Below are positions 10,014 to 19,846 of a DNA stretch of 64,000 nucleotides, piece by piece. Numbering within the stretch: position 1 is the stretch's first letter; each line of letters begins with the position of its first letter. The notes under the pieces are model-generated. The model did no database searches. It was not told where the DNA came from and saw nothing but the letters and a program-made list of their open reading frames with translations. A program made the position numbers and the translations under genes. The DNA comes from Paenibacillus bovis (GTDB lineage: Bacteria; Bacillota; Bacilli; Bacillales; Bacillaceae_C). Location of the stretch: positions 7,695 to 71,694 of the forward strand of contig VEFU01000009.1 of NCBI GenBank assembly GCA_007679095.1. Direction: 5' to 3'.

Positions 10014-10817
10014 CTTGCTTATTTTTTTTCCTATCCAGTATGCATTAATTAATCCACCAATTAATAGTACAGCTGCTGATAAGTAAAACCAAATCATAAG
10101 TACAATGATACTTCCAATCTGACCGTACAGTTTCGTATAACTTGCAAAGGTAACATAGTAGGAAAAAGCAACTGATACACTTTGCCAGCCAATCGTAGCA
10201 AATATTGCACCAGGTATGATATGAACTAACTTAATCTTGGTGCTCGGTACGAACTTGTATACTAATAGGAAAAAGAAAAATAAATAGACGGAACCAAATA
10301 CCCATTTTAATAGGAGCCACCATTCTTGAATGGTGGCAGAGTATTTGATATGAGAGGAAATATACACACGTCCAATTTCTTCTCCTACCGGCACTAAAAG
10401 CGAAACAGTTAAGGTAATCATTAAACTGGCAGTTAGTATAAGGTCTTTACCTAAGGCAAGAAAGAATCCTTCTTTACGCTTAATTTGATATGCATCGTTC
10501 ATGGCTCTAACAAGTGACTGAACCGCCATAGAGGCAATCCAAAAGGATGCGAGTAAACTTAAGGAAGCAAGTTGGGTTTGCTGTTCACCAAGAATACCTC
10601 GTAAATTCGCTTCAATTAAAGAGAAACTTCTTTTGGGGGCATATGGCTCAATCACTAAGAGTACATCCTCCGTCTTAACCGGTAGGAAACTAATTAGTGA
10701 TACTGCAAAGATGAGAAAAGGAAAAATGGAAAGCATAAAATAATATGCCATATGAGCAGATTGATCATGAAAACGTTCTGTGAAAAAACGTTTAATAATT
10801 AATAAAACACTACTCAT
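10002..10817 (-). CDS. YihY/BrkB family membrane protein
   Basis: 271 aa, six predicted membrane segments. Member of the YihY/UPF0761 family (formerly annotated RNase BN, B. subtilis YfkH-like). Seen: the family N-terminus FTERFHDQSAHMAYYFMLSIFPFLIF, AMNDAYQIK after TM2, and a C-terminal FASYTKLYGQIGSIIVLMIWFYLSAAVLLIGGLINA. The ribonuclease name is an old misassignment; function is unknown (possibly lipid or envelope related). Overlaps the S66 gene tail to tail. Confidence 0.9.
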   Translation of the reverse strand: MSSVLLIIKRFFTERFHDQSAHMAYYFMLSIFPFLIFAVSLISFLPVKTEDVLLVIEPYAPKRSFSLIEANLRGILGEQQTQLASLSLLASFWIASMAVQSLVRAMNDAYQIKRKEGFFLALGKDLILTASLMITLTVSLLVPVGEEIGRVYISSHIKYSATIQEWWLLLKWVFGSVYLFFFFLLVYKFVPSTKIKLVHIIPGAIFATIGWQSVSVAFSYYVTFASYTKLYGQIGSIIVLMIWFYLSAAVLLIGGLINAYWIGKKISKLNS

Positions 10818-10880
10818 TTACATTCTCCTCACATCATTTCCTCCTTTATATCTTGTACAAAAATGTCAAAAAAATGTTCG

Positions 10881-11864
10881 TTAGCCATTAACGCGTAATA
10901 CGATCTTACCTGCATTTTTATTTGCTTCCATATGCTGGTGTGCATCATTCACTTCTTGCCAATCCCATACAGAATCAATGATAGGTTTTAAGGAACCATC
11001 GGCAAATTTTAATAATGAATAAGAGGCAAACTCTTTTGTTAACGCAATTTTTTTCTCCATTGGTTGTACACGTAGAGCAGTGCCAATTACTTGTACTCTT
11101 TTAAAAAGTATTTTTCCAAGATCAACATTCTCTAATGTTGAACCACCCATTGTTCCAACGAGAATTAGTTTTCCGTCTAATGCTAGGGAATCAATATTTT
11201 GTTCCCAATATGGTGCTCCAATAAAATCAAGAATCAGGTTAACACCTTTACCGTCTGTTGCTTCCAGTACTTTTTCAGCAAAAGCACCTTCCTTGTAATC
11301 GATTGCGACATCTGCACCAAGTGATGTACAAAGAGCGCGCTTTTCTTCAGTTCCAGCAGTAACGATTATTTTCGCACCAATGTCCCGTGCAAGTTGGATT
11401 GCTGCAGTCCCTACACCACTTGCACCTGCATGGATGAGTATCGTTTCTCCTTGTTTTAGTTTTCCAAGCCAAATGGTATTTAAATAGGCTGTTAAGAAAA
11501 CCTCCGGAATGGCAGCAGCTTCTTCAAATGAAAGGTTTTCTGGGATGGGTATCGCCATATCAGCAGGAATTGCTGCATATTCAGCATATCCTCCCCCAGG
11601 GAGTAGGGCACAAACACGGTCCCCTTTTTTCCAACCTGTTACATCACCGCCAATCTCCTCAATTACGCCACTCATTTCTAATCCAATAATCGGAGAAGCT
11701 CCTTTAGGAGGTGGATAATGTCCTCTTTTTTGTAAAAGATCAGCACGATTCAATGCAGTAGCTTTTATCTTGATAAGCAAATCCTTATTTCCAATCGTTG
11801 GTTTTTCTACCTTATCGAAAAACATGCTTTGTGTATCTTCGTTAACGAGCAATGCTTTCATCAT
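10881..11864 (-). CDS. NAD(P)H:quinone oxidoreductase, PIG3/MDR family
   Basis: 327 aa. Zinc-independent medium-chain dehydrogenase/reductase like the PIG3/QorA group: reduces quinones or enones with NADPH. Seen: GroES-like N-terminal domain (LNRADLLQKRGHYPPPKGASPIIGLEMSGVI, GDRVCALLPGGGYAEY), Rossmann motif HAGASGVGTAAIQLA, and the NADPH-site VTAGTEEKRALCTSLGAD. The zinc cysteine/histidine set of alcohol dehydrogenases is absent. The start ATG at 11864 or the ATG one codon downstream both follow AGGAGATG. Monocistronic. Confidence 0.9.
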   Translation of the reverse strand: MMKALLVNEDTQSMFFDKVEKPTIGNKDLLIKIKATALNRADLLQKRGHYPPPKGASPIIGLEMSGVIEEIGGDVTGWKKGDRVCALLPGGGYAEYAAIPADMAIPIPENLSFEEAAAIPEVFLTAYLNTIWLGKLKQGETILIHAGASGVGTAAIQLARDIGAKIIVTAGTEEKRALCTSLGADVAIDYKEGAFAEKVLEATDGKGVNLILDFIGAPYWEQNIDSLALDGKLILVGTMGGSTLENVDLGKILFKRVQVIGTALRVQPMEKKIALTKEFASYSLLKFADGSLKPIIDSVWDWQEVNDAHQHMEANKNAGKIVLRVNG

Positions 11865-11993
11865 CAGAAATCATCTCCTTACAAAATAAAAGTCAAAAGC
11901 CCCATTATATGTTATCGTATAGAAGCAAGTAGAAACTTACAAATATTTCGAATGGACAATCTATATTTTGGGATAAATGAGGGTACATAGAAG

Positions 11994-13202
11994 ATGACAA
12001 TCAAACATAGCAGGCTTCAAAGCTTTATTTTAATTTTAGGCATCATATTTATTGCCTTTAACTTACGTCCAGCAATCACATCTGTTGGTCCTTTAATTGG
12101 CGATATACGTGCTGATCTTGGTATCTCCAACGGTGTTGCGGGTATGATCACAACTTTACCACTATTAGGATTTGCGGTATTTTCACTAACAGCGCCAAAG
12201 ATTGCTAGAAATCTTGGCACAGAGCGTACAATCTTTTTCAGTCTAATTGTGTTGTTAATCGGGATTTTTGTACGAAATACGAGTAGTGTTGCCATTTTAT
12301 TTTTGGGAACTGCTTTAATTGGAATTGGTATTGCTATTTGTAATGTGCTACTTCCTGCAATAGTGAAAAAGTATTTCCCAACAAAAGCAGGCATCATGAC
12401 AAGTGTGTATTCTACCTCGATGGGATTATGTGCAGCGGTAGCATCCGGTATTAGTATTCCGATTGCAACAGGGTTAGGGGTAGGCTGGAAACAAGCACTG
12501 CTAGTATGGGGAATAATCGCCTTTCTTGGAATTGTGATATGGCTGCCACAGATTATCAACCACAACAATGGATCTGTTGACCGTAAAACGAATAAACCAT
12601 CAGCAAAATTATGGACATCAACCTTAGCTTGGCAAGTTACTTTCTTTATAGGGTTGCAGTCGATTCTCTTCTACTGTTCCATCGCATGGATGCCACAAAT
12701 CTTAATGGATCGTGGACTCAACATTTCGAGTGCAGGCTGGATGTTATCGATTATGCAATTTGCAAGCTTACCTGCTAATTTTATTACACCAGTACTCGCT
12801 GGAAAACTAGAGACTCAACGACCAATCGTTTTAGTAAATGGAGTATTGTATGTATCAAGTTTATTAGGAATATTGATAGGTGAGGGGAGTGTTTTTCTAA
12901 CAGTTTGTATCATTCTCCTGGGAATTGCGCAAGGATCAAGTATAAGTTTAGCGTTAACATTCTTTAGTTTACGGGCTCGGAATGTAAGTAGTGCTGCACA
13001 GTTATCAGGAATGGCTCAGTCAGTAGGCTATTTATTGGCGGCAATAGGACCATTACTGCTTGGAATTTTATTTGATTTTACCCAATCATGGACATTACCG
13101 CTTATCACATTATTAATTGTTGCAGGAGCTACAACTTTGGCTGGAATCGGAGCAGGACGCAATGAGTATGTGGATACTCATAATGCTGCGATGAAATATT
13201 GA
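11994..13202 (+). CDS. MFS transporter, CynX/NimT (YycB-like) family
   Basis: 402 aa, 12 hydrophobic segments. Seen: the family opening FNLRPAITSVGPLIGDIRADLGIS with the conserved Arg-Pro-Ala in TM1, a symmetric second half (NISSAGWMLSIMQFASLPANF), and a motif C-like FSLRARNVSSAAQLSGMAQSVGYLLAAIGPLLLG. This matches CynX/NimT proteins (cyanate or 2-nitroimidazole transport in E. coli). The actual substrate is not predictable. No clear SD; the start is taken at the ATG giving the family N-terminus. A DUF-free single gene, followed closely by a small coiled-coil ORF. Confidence 0.88.
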   Translation: MTIKHSRLQSFILILGIIFIAFNLRPAITSVGPLIGDIRADLGISNGVAGMITTLPLLGFAVFSLTAPKIARNLGTERTIFFSLIVLLIGIFVRNTSSVAILFLGTALIGIGIAICNVLLPAIVKKYFPTKAGIMTSVYSTSMGLCAAVASGISIPIATGLGVGWKQALLVWGIIAFLGIVIWLPQIINHNNGSVDRKTNKPSAKLWTSTLAWQVTFFIGLQSILFYCSIAWMPQILMDRGLNISSAGWMLSIMQFASLPANFITPVLAGKLETQRPIVLVNGVLYVSSLLGILIGEGSVFLTVCIILLGIAQGSSISLALTFFSLRARNVSSAAQLSGMAQSVGYLLAAIGPLLLGILFDFTQSWTLPLITLLIVAGATTLAGIGAGRNEYVDTHNAAMKY

Positions 13203-13245
13203 TATAATATGAACTGATGGATAACTTAAATGATGAGGTGCACTA

Positions 13246-13437
13246 ATGAACAAAAAAGAAATCGAATATAAAATTGCAGACTTAAAAGCAGACTATGTAA
13301 GATTACAACATGATTTGGAGAAGCTAGAATATGTGAAAGGGAATCTCCATCCGTTAGAACGACAATTAGAACAAATTGAAAATGAACTACGTGAATTAAA
13401 TAAACAGCTTGATGAACTAGACGATAGCCAATTCTAA
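13246..13437 (+). CDS. small coiled-coil protein (SE1832-like)
   Basis: 63 aa, soluble, almost all predicted alpha-helical with heptad-like spacing (IADLKADYVRLQHDLEKLEYV ... LERQLEQIENELRELNKQLDEL). The size and MNKKEIEYKIADLKADYVRLQHDLEKLE-type opening resemble the SE1832 family of small Firmicutes proteins; this name rests on memory. It has a GATGAGGTG RBS. It sits between the transporter and the PRK06851-type ATPase, all on the plus strand. Function unknown. Confidence 0.75.
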   Translation: MNKKEIEYKIADLKADYVRLQHDLEKLEYVKGNLHPLERQLEQIENELRELNKQLDELDDSQF

Positions 13438-13505
13438 TATAGGACGTTGCCAAGCATTCGTGCATAGCCTAAATAGAATCATCCTTCAAAAAGGAGTTGA
13501 CAACA

Positions 13506-14630
13506 ATGAGTGCGAATATCTTAAGGTATTTTGCGGGTGGGAATACAGCGAAAGGTTTCTATAATTTATATGATTCCAATTTAGCTGGATTAGAGCGTGT
13601 TTTTATCCTATCTGGAAAGTCAAAAGTAGAAAAATCAAACATAATTGAACGCTTAGTAACGAAATGGGAAGACGGTCCATATCCATTAGAAATTATTCAT
13701 AGAGCAAGTGATCCAGAGCGGGTCGAAGGTTTTATCATTCGACAACTTGGAGTAGCGGTGTTAGATGGTGATCATCCAAGTGTAGTGGGCGAAGAATTTG
13801 TTGGATCACAATGGGAAACGATCGATTTAGATCAAAATCAGTTGCCTGCTAAGTTGGATGAAAAAGCAGATATCATTCACGATATAAAAACGAAAATGGA
13901 ACGCGCATTTAATAATGCCTACGCAGCATATGCAGAAGGCCTCCGTGTCCATGACGATTGGGAAGGTATATACATTGGAAAAATGGATTTTAATAAGGCC
14001 AATGAAGTGACAAACAGGTTAATCGCTCACATATTGCCAAAGGCGAACAAAAGAAATGAACCAGCGACTAGTACGGATTTGTTAATAAAAAGAAGATTTC
14101 TTGGAGCAGCCACTCCCGCAGGACCGGTAGACTTTGTCGATAATATTACAGAGGGACTAGGGAAAAGATTTTTTCTAAAAGGAAGAGCTGGAACTGGAAA
14201 GTCGACATTGCTGAAGAAGATTGCTGCCGAAGCGAAGGAGCAAGGATATGAAACAGAAGTATATCATTGTGGTTTTGCGCCGGAGAGCTTGGATATGGTG
14301 CTAGTAAGAGAACTTGGTTGGGCTGTATTTGATAGTACTAGTCCACATGAGTATTTTCCGAGTAGACCAAATGATGAGATTGTGGATATGTATGAATTAA
14401 CCGTTGCCCCTGGAACAGATGAAGCATTTGCAGAGGAAATCGCTAAAATTGAAGCGAAATATCGTGAAAACATGGCAGAAGCGAAGAGCTTTTTACAAGA
14501 GGCAAAAGGGTTTCAAGATCAATTAGAAGAAATTTATCGGGAAGTGACTGACAGTTCGCATCTTGATGAAATATATCAAGGCTTGGATAGTGAAATTCAA
14601 ATAATTGCAGATAATGCGGAGCAAAAATAA
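13506..14630 (+). CDS. PRK06851-type ATPase, duplicated P-loop domain
   Basis: 374 aa. The family has two homologous P-loop NTPase halves. In the first half the P-loop is degenerate (LSGKSKVEKSNIIERL, about 38-53). The second keeps a full Walker A, LKGRAGTGKSTLLKKI (about 219-234). Repeated motifs such as EIIHRASDPERVEGFIIRQLGVAVLDGDHPS and EVYHCGFAPESLDMVLVRELGWAVFDSTSPH confirm the duplication. A charged helical C-terminus follows. Soluble, role unknown; common in Bacillus. The start at the ATG at 13506 is set by AAGGAG at 13491-13496; a TTG at 13497 overlaps the RBS. Confidence 0.85.
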   Translation: MSANILRYFAGGNTAKGFYNLYDSNLAGLERVFILSGKSKVEKSNIIERLVTKWEDGPYPLEIIHRASDPERVEGFIIRQLGVAVLDGDHPSVVGEEFVGSQWETIDLDQNQLPAKLDEKADIIHDIKTKMERAFNNAYAAYAEGLRVHDDWEGIYIGKMDFNKANEVTNRLIAHILPKANKRNEPATSTDLLIKRRFLGAATPAGPVDFVDNITEGLGKRFFLKGRAGTGKSTLLKKIAAEAKEQGYETEVYHCGFAPESLDMVLVRELGWAVFDSTSPHEYFPSRPNDEIVDMYELTVAPGTDEAFAEEIAKIEAKYRENMAEAKSFLQEAKGFQDQLEEIYREVTDSSHLDEIYQGLDSEIQIIADNAEQK

Positions 14631-14632
14631 TG

Positions 14633-14663
14633 CCTTCTTACTAGCAAGTAAGAAGGTTTTTCT
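14633..14663 (+). terminator. terminator after the PRK06851-type gene
   Basis: 9-bp stem CCTTCTTAC / GTAAGAAGG with a 6-nt loop and TTTTTCTT behind it. Confidence 0.9.
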
Positions 14664-14728
14664 TATTGTTCAGGAGCAAAGATTTTTTTGCTATACTAAA
14701 GCTAATGAACAAAATGGAGGTTTTTGTA

Positions 14729-16858
14729 TTGTTGCCAAAAGCACAGGAAATACTGCAGTCCAAATTTGGATACAATCAGTTTCGCCAGGGTCAGGAGGCG
14801 ATTATCCAAAAAATAATGGATGGCAAAGATACACTTGGGATTATGCCAACAGGTGGGGGGAAATCGGTTTGTTACCAAATTCCCGCAATGTTAATGCGTG
14901 GCGTTACAATTGTTGTTTCTCCACTAATATCATTAATGAAGGATCAGGTAGATGCGCTTGAGAAAACTGGGATACCATCTACTTATATAAATAGTGCGAT
15001 TAGTAACGAAGAAATGCAAGAACGTCTAGCTAGTATTTATAACGGAGAATATAAACTGGTCTATATTGCACCTGAACGTTTAGAAACACCTTCTTTTTTA
15101 CGACTATTAGAAGGAATTTATGTCTCTTTTGTTGCGATTGATGAAGCACATTGTATCTCGCAATGGGGGCATGACTTTCGTCCGAGCTACTTACATATAA
15201 AAAAATTAATTGGACATTTGCGTCCAAAACCGACTGTGCTAGCTTTAACAGCTACTGCAACGCCGCAAGTACAATCGGACATCAGTGATTTACTTGAGAT
15301 TCACGAAGAAGATGTAGTCGTCACAGGTTTCGAGCGGAAAAATCTCCACTTTCAAGTTGTTAAAGGCCAGAATCGTGATCACTTTTTGTTCGATTATATT
15401 GAAAAGAATAGAGAGCAAGCAGGTATCATTTATGCAGCAACCCGGAAAGAAGTGGACAGGATCCATCACTTTTTAGAAGCAAGAGGATTGCGAGTCGGAA
15501 AATATCACGCAGGACTGTCTGAACAACAACGGAATCAGCAACAAGAACGTTTTTTATATGATGATATTTCCATTATGGTGGCAACGAATGCATTTGGAAT
15601 GGGGATTAATAAATCAAATGTGCGCTATGTGATTCATTATCATATACCAAGAAATATGGAGGCATATTATCAAGAAGCCGGGAGAGCGGGAAGAGATGGA
15701 GAAGAAAGTGCCTGTATTTTATTGTTTGCTCCACAAGATACCCACATCCAATCTTTCTTAATTGATCAATCTGATATGGATGAAGCTCGGAAAGAAAATG
15801 AATATGCGAAATTACGAAAAATGGTCGCCTATGGTCATACTGAATCATGCTTACAACAATATATTCTTCATTACTTCGGTGAAGAAAATGCTCCGGAATG
15901 TGGAAAATGTGGTAACTGTACAGATGACCGTGCACAAATTGATGTGACGGTTGAGGCACAAATGGTGTTATCTTGCATTCGCCGTATGAACGAACGCTTC
16001 GGAAAAACAATGATTACAAAGGTATTAACAGGTTCTGGAGATAAGAAGATTAAAAGTTTTGGTTTTGATAAGTTAACGACATACGGAATAATGAAAGAGA
16101 AAACACAAAAAGCCGTAAATGAGTTTATAGACTTTTTAACAGCAGAGGGCTATTTAAGGCCAACAGACGGAGCCTACCCTGTATTAATGATAACGGAGAA
16201 ATCTGGTGATGTACTCCGTGGAACCGAGAAAGTGTATCGGAAGGAAAGAGTGCGAATCGCTCAAATTGTGAAGGATGATGAGTTGTTTGAGCGGTTGCGA
16301 ATGGTACGTAAGGAAATCGCTGAAGCAGAAAAGGTGCCTCCATATATCATTTTCTCCGATGTTACATTAAGAGAAATGAGTGCTAAACTACCAATGAGTA
16401 AAAGTGAACTTATACAAATAAAAGGGGTAGGGGAGCGGAAATTAGAATCCTATGGGGAAGCATTTTTGCTGGAGATCCAACAATACTGTGAGGAAAATAA
16501 TATAGAGAGAAAGGTGGAAATCGAGAGGGAGAGTACACCAATTTCAAGAACTACAACAATGAAAAGTGATAAGGAAAAAAGCCATCACACGACATATGAT
16601 CTTTTGCAAGAAGGATTTACGATTGCTGAAATAGCTACACAGCGTGGTCTTTCCGAAAGAACGATTGAAAATCACATTATTAAATGTGCCGAAGAAGGCA
16701 TGGATGTTAATTGGGATTCCTTCATACCAGAAGGAGCAGAGGAACTCATTGCAACTGCGGTCGAAGAAGCTGATTCCGAGCGCCTAACCCCGATAAAACA
16801 ACTGCTTCCTGAAGAAATAAGCTTTTTTATGATAAGAGCTTACTTGGAAAAACAATAA
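14729..16858 (+). CDS. recQ: RecQ family ATP-dependent DNA helicase
   Basis: 709 aa from the TTG at 14729 (MLPKAQEILQSKFGY), set by GGAGG at 14716-14720; an ATG further upstream overlaps that RBS. 3'-5' helicase for recombination and replication-fork repair. Domains in order: SF2 helicase (Walker A GIMPTGGGKS at 37-46, DEAH box, ALTATATP, AGRAGRDG), zinc-binding module (C.QYILHYFGEENAPECGKCGNC), RQC winged helix, HRDC (about 505-585, VPPYIIFSDVTLREMSAKLP), then a helix-turn-helix tail (DLLQEGFTIAEIATQRGLSERTIENHI). Longer than B. subtilis RecQ because of the C-terminal HTH_40-type extension. Confidence 0.94.
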   Translation: MLPKAQEILQSKFGYNQFRQGQEAIIQKIMDGKDTLGIMPTGGGKSVCYQIPAMLMRGVTIVVSPLISLMKDQVDALEKTGIPSTYINSAISNEEMQERLASIYNGEYKLVYIAPERLETPSFLRLLEGIYVSFVAIDEAHCISQWGHDFRPSYLHIKKLIGHLRPKPTVLALTATATPQVQSDISDLLEIHEEDVVVTGFERKNLHFQVVKGQNRDHFLFDYIEKNREQAGIIYAATRKEVDRIHHFLEARGLRVGKYHAGLSEQQRNQQQERFLYDDISIMVATNAFGMGINKSNVRYVIHYHIPRNMEAYYQEAGRAGRDGEESACILLFAPQDTHIQSFLIDQSDMDEARKENEYAKLRKMVAYGHTESCLQQYILHYFGEENAPECGKCGNCTDDRAQIDVTVEAQMVLSCIRRMNERFGKTMITKVLTGSGDKKIKSFGFDKLTTYGIMKEKTQKAVNEFIDFLTAEGYLRPTDGAYPVLMITEKSGDVLRGTEKVYRKERVRIAQIVKDDELFERLRMVRKEIAEAEKVPPYIIFSDVTLREMSAKLPMSKSELIQIKGVGERKLESYGEAFLLEIQQYCEENNIERKVEIERESTPISRTTTMKSDKEKSHHTTYDLLQEGFTIAEIATQRGLSERTIENHIIKCAEEGMDVNWDSFIPEGAEELIATAVEEADSERLTPIKQLLPEEISFFMIRAYLEKQ

Positions 16859-16976
16859 AAATGAGGCTGCATTAAAACGCTTTGTCCTGTATGTGAATCC
16901 GATGAATAAAAGTAAAGCAATATTCGGAAATACACTGCGCTTTCAGGGTGCACATGGAGATATATCTTTTTACTTA

Positions 16977-17026
16977 AAGGCTCTGTTAAAGTTCATTGTT
17001 GATAACAACTTAGTTTAACAGAGCTT
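16977..17026. repeat. MITE-like 50-bp palindrome
   Basis: Arms GCTCTGTTAAA and TTTAACAGAGC (11 bp, perfect) flank a 23-nt centre with GTTGATAACAAC. No T tract, so not a terminator; it resembles remnants of IS or MITE ends seen in Bacillus intergenic DNA. Confidence 0.6.
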
Positions 17027-17142
17027 ACTTAAAAATTACAATTGTGATTTTTAAGTCGTATTTGCATTCATTAAGTATATTTTAAAATTACTGTACAAGT
17101 TAGAGCATTTAGACGACTGTTCATAGTAGTGAGTTTCTTGGT

Positions 17143-17167
17143 GCGGAAATCAACTTTATGAATGGAT
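17143..17167 (+). repeat. dispersed repeat, copy 1
   Basis: GCGGAAATCAACTTTATGAA, then TGGAT, with ATCATTCAGAGCTCTTTT downstream. The second copy at 19847 shares the 21-bp core, and also ATCATT and AGCT at the same distances. Confidence 0.7.
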
Positions 17168-17242
17168 AAATCATTCAGAGCTCTTTTACATTGGTATCGT
17201 GCTTCGAACAGAGGATTTCACCGAAATTTTTATAGTGAGGCA

Positions 17243-17277
17243 TAAAAAATAGTCACGAACAAAATGCTCGTGACTGC
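17243..17277 (-). terminator. terminator of the YjiH-type gene
   Basis: 8-bp stem AGTCACGA / TCGTGACT, followed on the minus strand by ATTTTTTATG. Confidence 0.85.
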
Positions 17278-17284
17278 TTAGAAA

Positions 17285-18640
17285 TTAAAAGATAAAATGT
17301 GCAATTGCTGTAATAATCGGCAATGTAATGATTGTACGTAATAGGAAAATGATAATTAAATCCTTCATACCTACTGGAATCTTAGAACCGATTAGTAGTC
17401 CACCAACTTCAGACATATAGATGAGCTGTGTGACGGATACTCCAGCGATGACGAAGCGAGTTAATTCTGATTCAATACCTTCCGCTAAAATGGCAGGTAA
17501 GAACATATCGGCAAAACCAACAACCATTGTTTGTGAAGCAGCTTTTGCCTCTGGAATTTGTAGTAACTCTAGAATAGGAACAAACGGTGTTCCTAGCCAT
17601 TGGAAAACAGGTGTAAATTCTGCAATTACTAATGCAAGTGTTCCTAGTGCCATAACAATTGGTGCAACACCAATCCACATATCTAATATATTTTTAGAGC
17701 CGTCCTGGAAAAACTTTTTCACACTTGTACTTTTTTGAGCTTGTAGTTGTGCTTGTTCTAATCCAAATTGGAGACGAGAATATCCTTCAGGAATTAACTC
17801 TGATGTATGATCATCTTCTTTATCGTTTATGAACGTATTTGGCTTCTTTGCTAGTGGCCATATACGTGGCATAATAATTGCTGCAATAAAACCAGAAAAA
17901 GTAACTGCTAAATAAAATGGGAAGAAATAATTCATTAAGCCAACTTGACCGATGATAACAATACAGAAAGTAATCGATACAATCGAGAAAGTCGTTCCAA
18001 TAATGGCGGCTTCTTTTTTTGTATAATGTCCATCTTCATACTGTTTACTTGTAAGAAGCACCCCAATCGTTCCATCTCCAAGCCATGAAGCTATCGCATC
18101 GATCGATGAACGTCCAGGTAATTTAAATAATGGGCGCATAAATTTCGTCAACAATGCACCAAATAACTCCAGCAAACCAAAGTTTAATAGTAGAGGTAAC
18201 AAAAGACCTGCAAATAAAAATACACTAAAAAGAACGGGTAATAAATCGAAAAGTAAAACTCCACCTGTATTTTCAGACCAAATTGCTTCAGGTCCCAATT
18301 CGAAATAAACCATTACAGCGAATATTGCTGCAAGTACACGAGCGATAACCCAAATTACTGGAATATCAAATAACGCAGTGAAAAATGGTGAATTTTTAAT
18401 AAATGCAGGCTTTACTGTTTTTGCAAGGATAGTCCCTAGTAAAGCTATCATAATAATGACAAGCATAATAGCTGGTATGCTTGACCCTAGTAGTTCTTGC
18501 AAAAAGTTTGCCATGGCAGCAACTGGAATCGTAATTCCACTTTCTTTAGATGGAAGTGGAATCATGAATAGAAAAATCCCTAGTAAAGAAGGTATTAAAA
18601 ATAGTAAAAAGTGCGATAGATTAAATTGTTTATTATTCAA
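17285..18640 (-). CDS. YjiH family membrane protein
   Basis: 451 aa, about 10-11 hydrophobic segments. Matches the YjiH family, which carries nucleoside-recognition (Gate) domains. Seen: NLSHFLLFLIPSLLGIFLFMIP, PLFKLPGRSSIDAIASWLGDGTIGVLLTSKQYEDGHYTKKEAAIIGTTFSIVSITF (first Gate), and MVVGFADMFLPAILAEGIESELTRFVIAGVSVTQLIYMSEVGGLLIGSKIPV (second Gate). Probably a transporter; substrate unknown. The start is a TTG at 18640 (NNKQFNL), preceded by AAAGGTGA at normal spacing. Confidence 0.88.
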   Translation of the reverse strand: MNNKQFNLSHFLLFLIPSLLGIFLFMIPLPSKESGITIPVAAMANFLQELLGSSIPAIMLVIIMIALLGTILAKTVKPAFIKNSPFFTALFDIPVIWVIARVLAAIFAVMVYFELGPEAIWSENTGGVLLFDLLPVLFSVFLFAGLLLPLLLNFGLLELFGALLTKFMRPLFKLPGRSSIDAIASWLGDGTIGVLLTSKQYEDGHYTKKEAAIIGTTFSIVSITFCIVIIGQVGLMNYFFPFYLAVTFSGFIAAIIMPRIWPLAKKPNTFINDKEDDHTSELIPEGYSRLQFGLEQAQLQAQKSTSVKKFFQDGSKNILDMWIGVAPIVMALGTLALVIAEFTPVFQWLGTPFVPILELLQIPEAKAASQTMVVGFADMFLPAILAEGIESELTRFVIAGVSVTQLIYMSEVGGLLIGSKIPVGMKDLIIIFLLRTIITLPIITAIAHFIF

Positions 18641-18856
18641 TGATGTTCACCTTTTCGTTTATAAATATTCAATAAAACTTATTTTAATGCATAAGTGCTG
18701 AAATTGCTAGTCTTATTTTTATGGAAAATAGTAGAAAACTAAAGTTGTGCAATTGAATAAAATATGAATTTTCTATAAACCGCATTTTTGCAATGTTATC
18801 GATAATTAGCTAGAATTACAATATATACAAATTGCAACACGAAGGAGCTAATACCA

Positions 18857-19720
18857 TTGATTAAATGTATAGCATCAGACATGGACGGAACGTTGTTAAA
18901 TGAACGCCAAGAAGTAAGTGCAGCTACGATTGAAGCAATAAAAGCTGTACAAGCCAAGGGTATAGATTTTGTTATTTGTTCAGGAAGATCTTATAGAGAA
19001 GTACGTTTTGTATTAGATAAAGCAGAAATCGAGTGCCCAGCTATTTGTGTAAATGGTGGAGAAATTCGTGATGAAGAAGGGAATATTACTTATTCTGCCT
19101 ATTTAGATGGAGTCACATCCATGAAAATTACAAATGTATTTGAAAGTGTCGATATGTACTTTGAACTGTATACACCAAAAGGGACTTTTACATCTGATCG
19201 CGAAAGAGGAATTCAAGCAATTGTGGATGTTTTTCATACAGCTAATCCTTCTGTAGATGTAGAGGAAATAATTGAAGCTGCAGAAGAACGATATAAAAAT
19301 CGCCTTATCCAAGTTGTAGATGATTATCGAAACATATACGATGCGAAGGATTGCGAAGTGAATAAGTTTCTAGCATTCTCTCTAGATGAACAGCTATTAT
19401 TTGATGTCACGGAAAAATTAAAAAACATAGAGGGAATCGAAGTAACATCCTCAGGACGAAATAATATTGAAGTCATGCATAAGGATGCTAAAAAAGGACT
19501 AGCTTTAAAAAGATATGTAGAAAGTAAAGGCATCTCGCTTGCGGATACGATGGCGCTTGGAGATAACTACAATGATCTTTCCATGCTAGAAATAGTAGGT
19601 CACTCCGTTGCGATGGGCAATGCCGAGCCAGCTATAAAGACAGTATGTAAACATGTTACAGAAACAAATGAAAATGAAGGTGTCGCAAAAGCAATTATCA
19701 AAGTATTGGAAGAAATGTAG
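18857..19720 (+). CDS. Cof-type HAD-IIB phosphatase
   Basis: 287 aa. Haloacid dehalogenase superfamily, Cof/YidA group: cytosolic phosphatase acting on sugar phosphates, FMN or similar. Seen: motif I DMDGTLL (8-14) with nucleophile Asp8 and Asp10, motif II ICSGRSYREV, Lys in GLALKRYVE, motif III/IV ALGDNYNDLSMLE. IIB cap in the middle. The start is the TTG at 18857 behind GAAGGAG. Monocistronic with its own terminator; substrate not predictable. Confidence 0.92.
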   Translation: MIKCIASDMDGTLLNERQEVSAATIEAIKAVQAKGIDFVICSGRSYREVRFVLDKAEIECPAICVNGGEIRDEEGNITYSAYLDGVTSMKITNVFESVDMYFELYTPKGTFTSDRERGIQAIVDVFHTANPSVDVEEIIEAAEERYKNRLIQVVDDYRNIYDAKDCEVNKFLAFSLDEQLLFDVTEKLKNIEGIEVTSSGRNNIEVMHKDAKKGLALKRYVESKGISLADTMALGDNYNDLSMLEIVGHSVAMGNAEPAIKTVCKHVTETNENEGVAKAIIKVLEEM

Positions 19721-19754
19721 TAATAATAAATAGCATAGAAAAATGTAGGTTATG

Positions 19755-19799
19755 AAAGCCGAACTATCTTGAAACTATCAAGTTAGCTCGGCTTTTTTT
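19755..19799 (+). terminator. terminator of the HAD gene
   Basis: Stem AAAGCCGA-CT-TCTTGA / TCAAG-AG-TCGGCTTT followed by seven T. Confidence 0.9.
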
Positions 19800-19846
19800 A
19801 GTAAAACTACTTTTGTTTATATCATGAGGGAAAGCGTCGGCCTATA

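Larger units (their letters stand above)
16859..17242. other. gene-free stretch with palindromic element
   Basis: About 385 bp with no ORF. Contains a palindrome (16977-17026) and a copy (17143-17167) of a sequence found again at 19847-19871. Looks like debris of small dispersed elements. Confidence 0.6.
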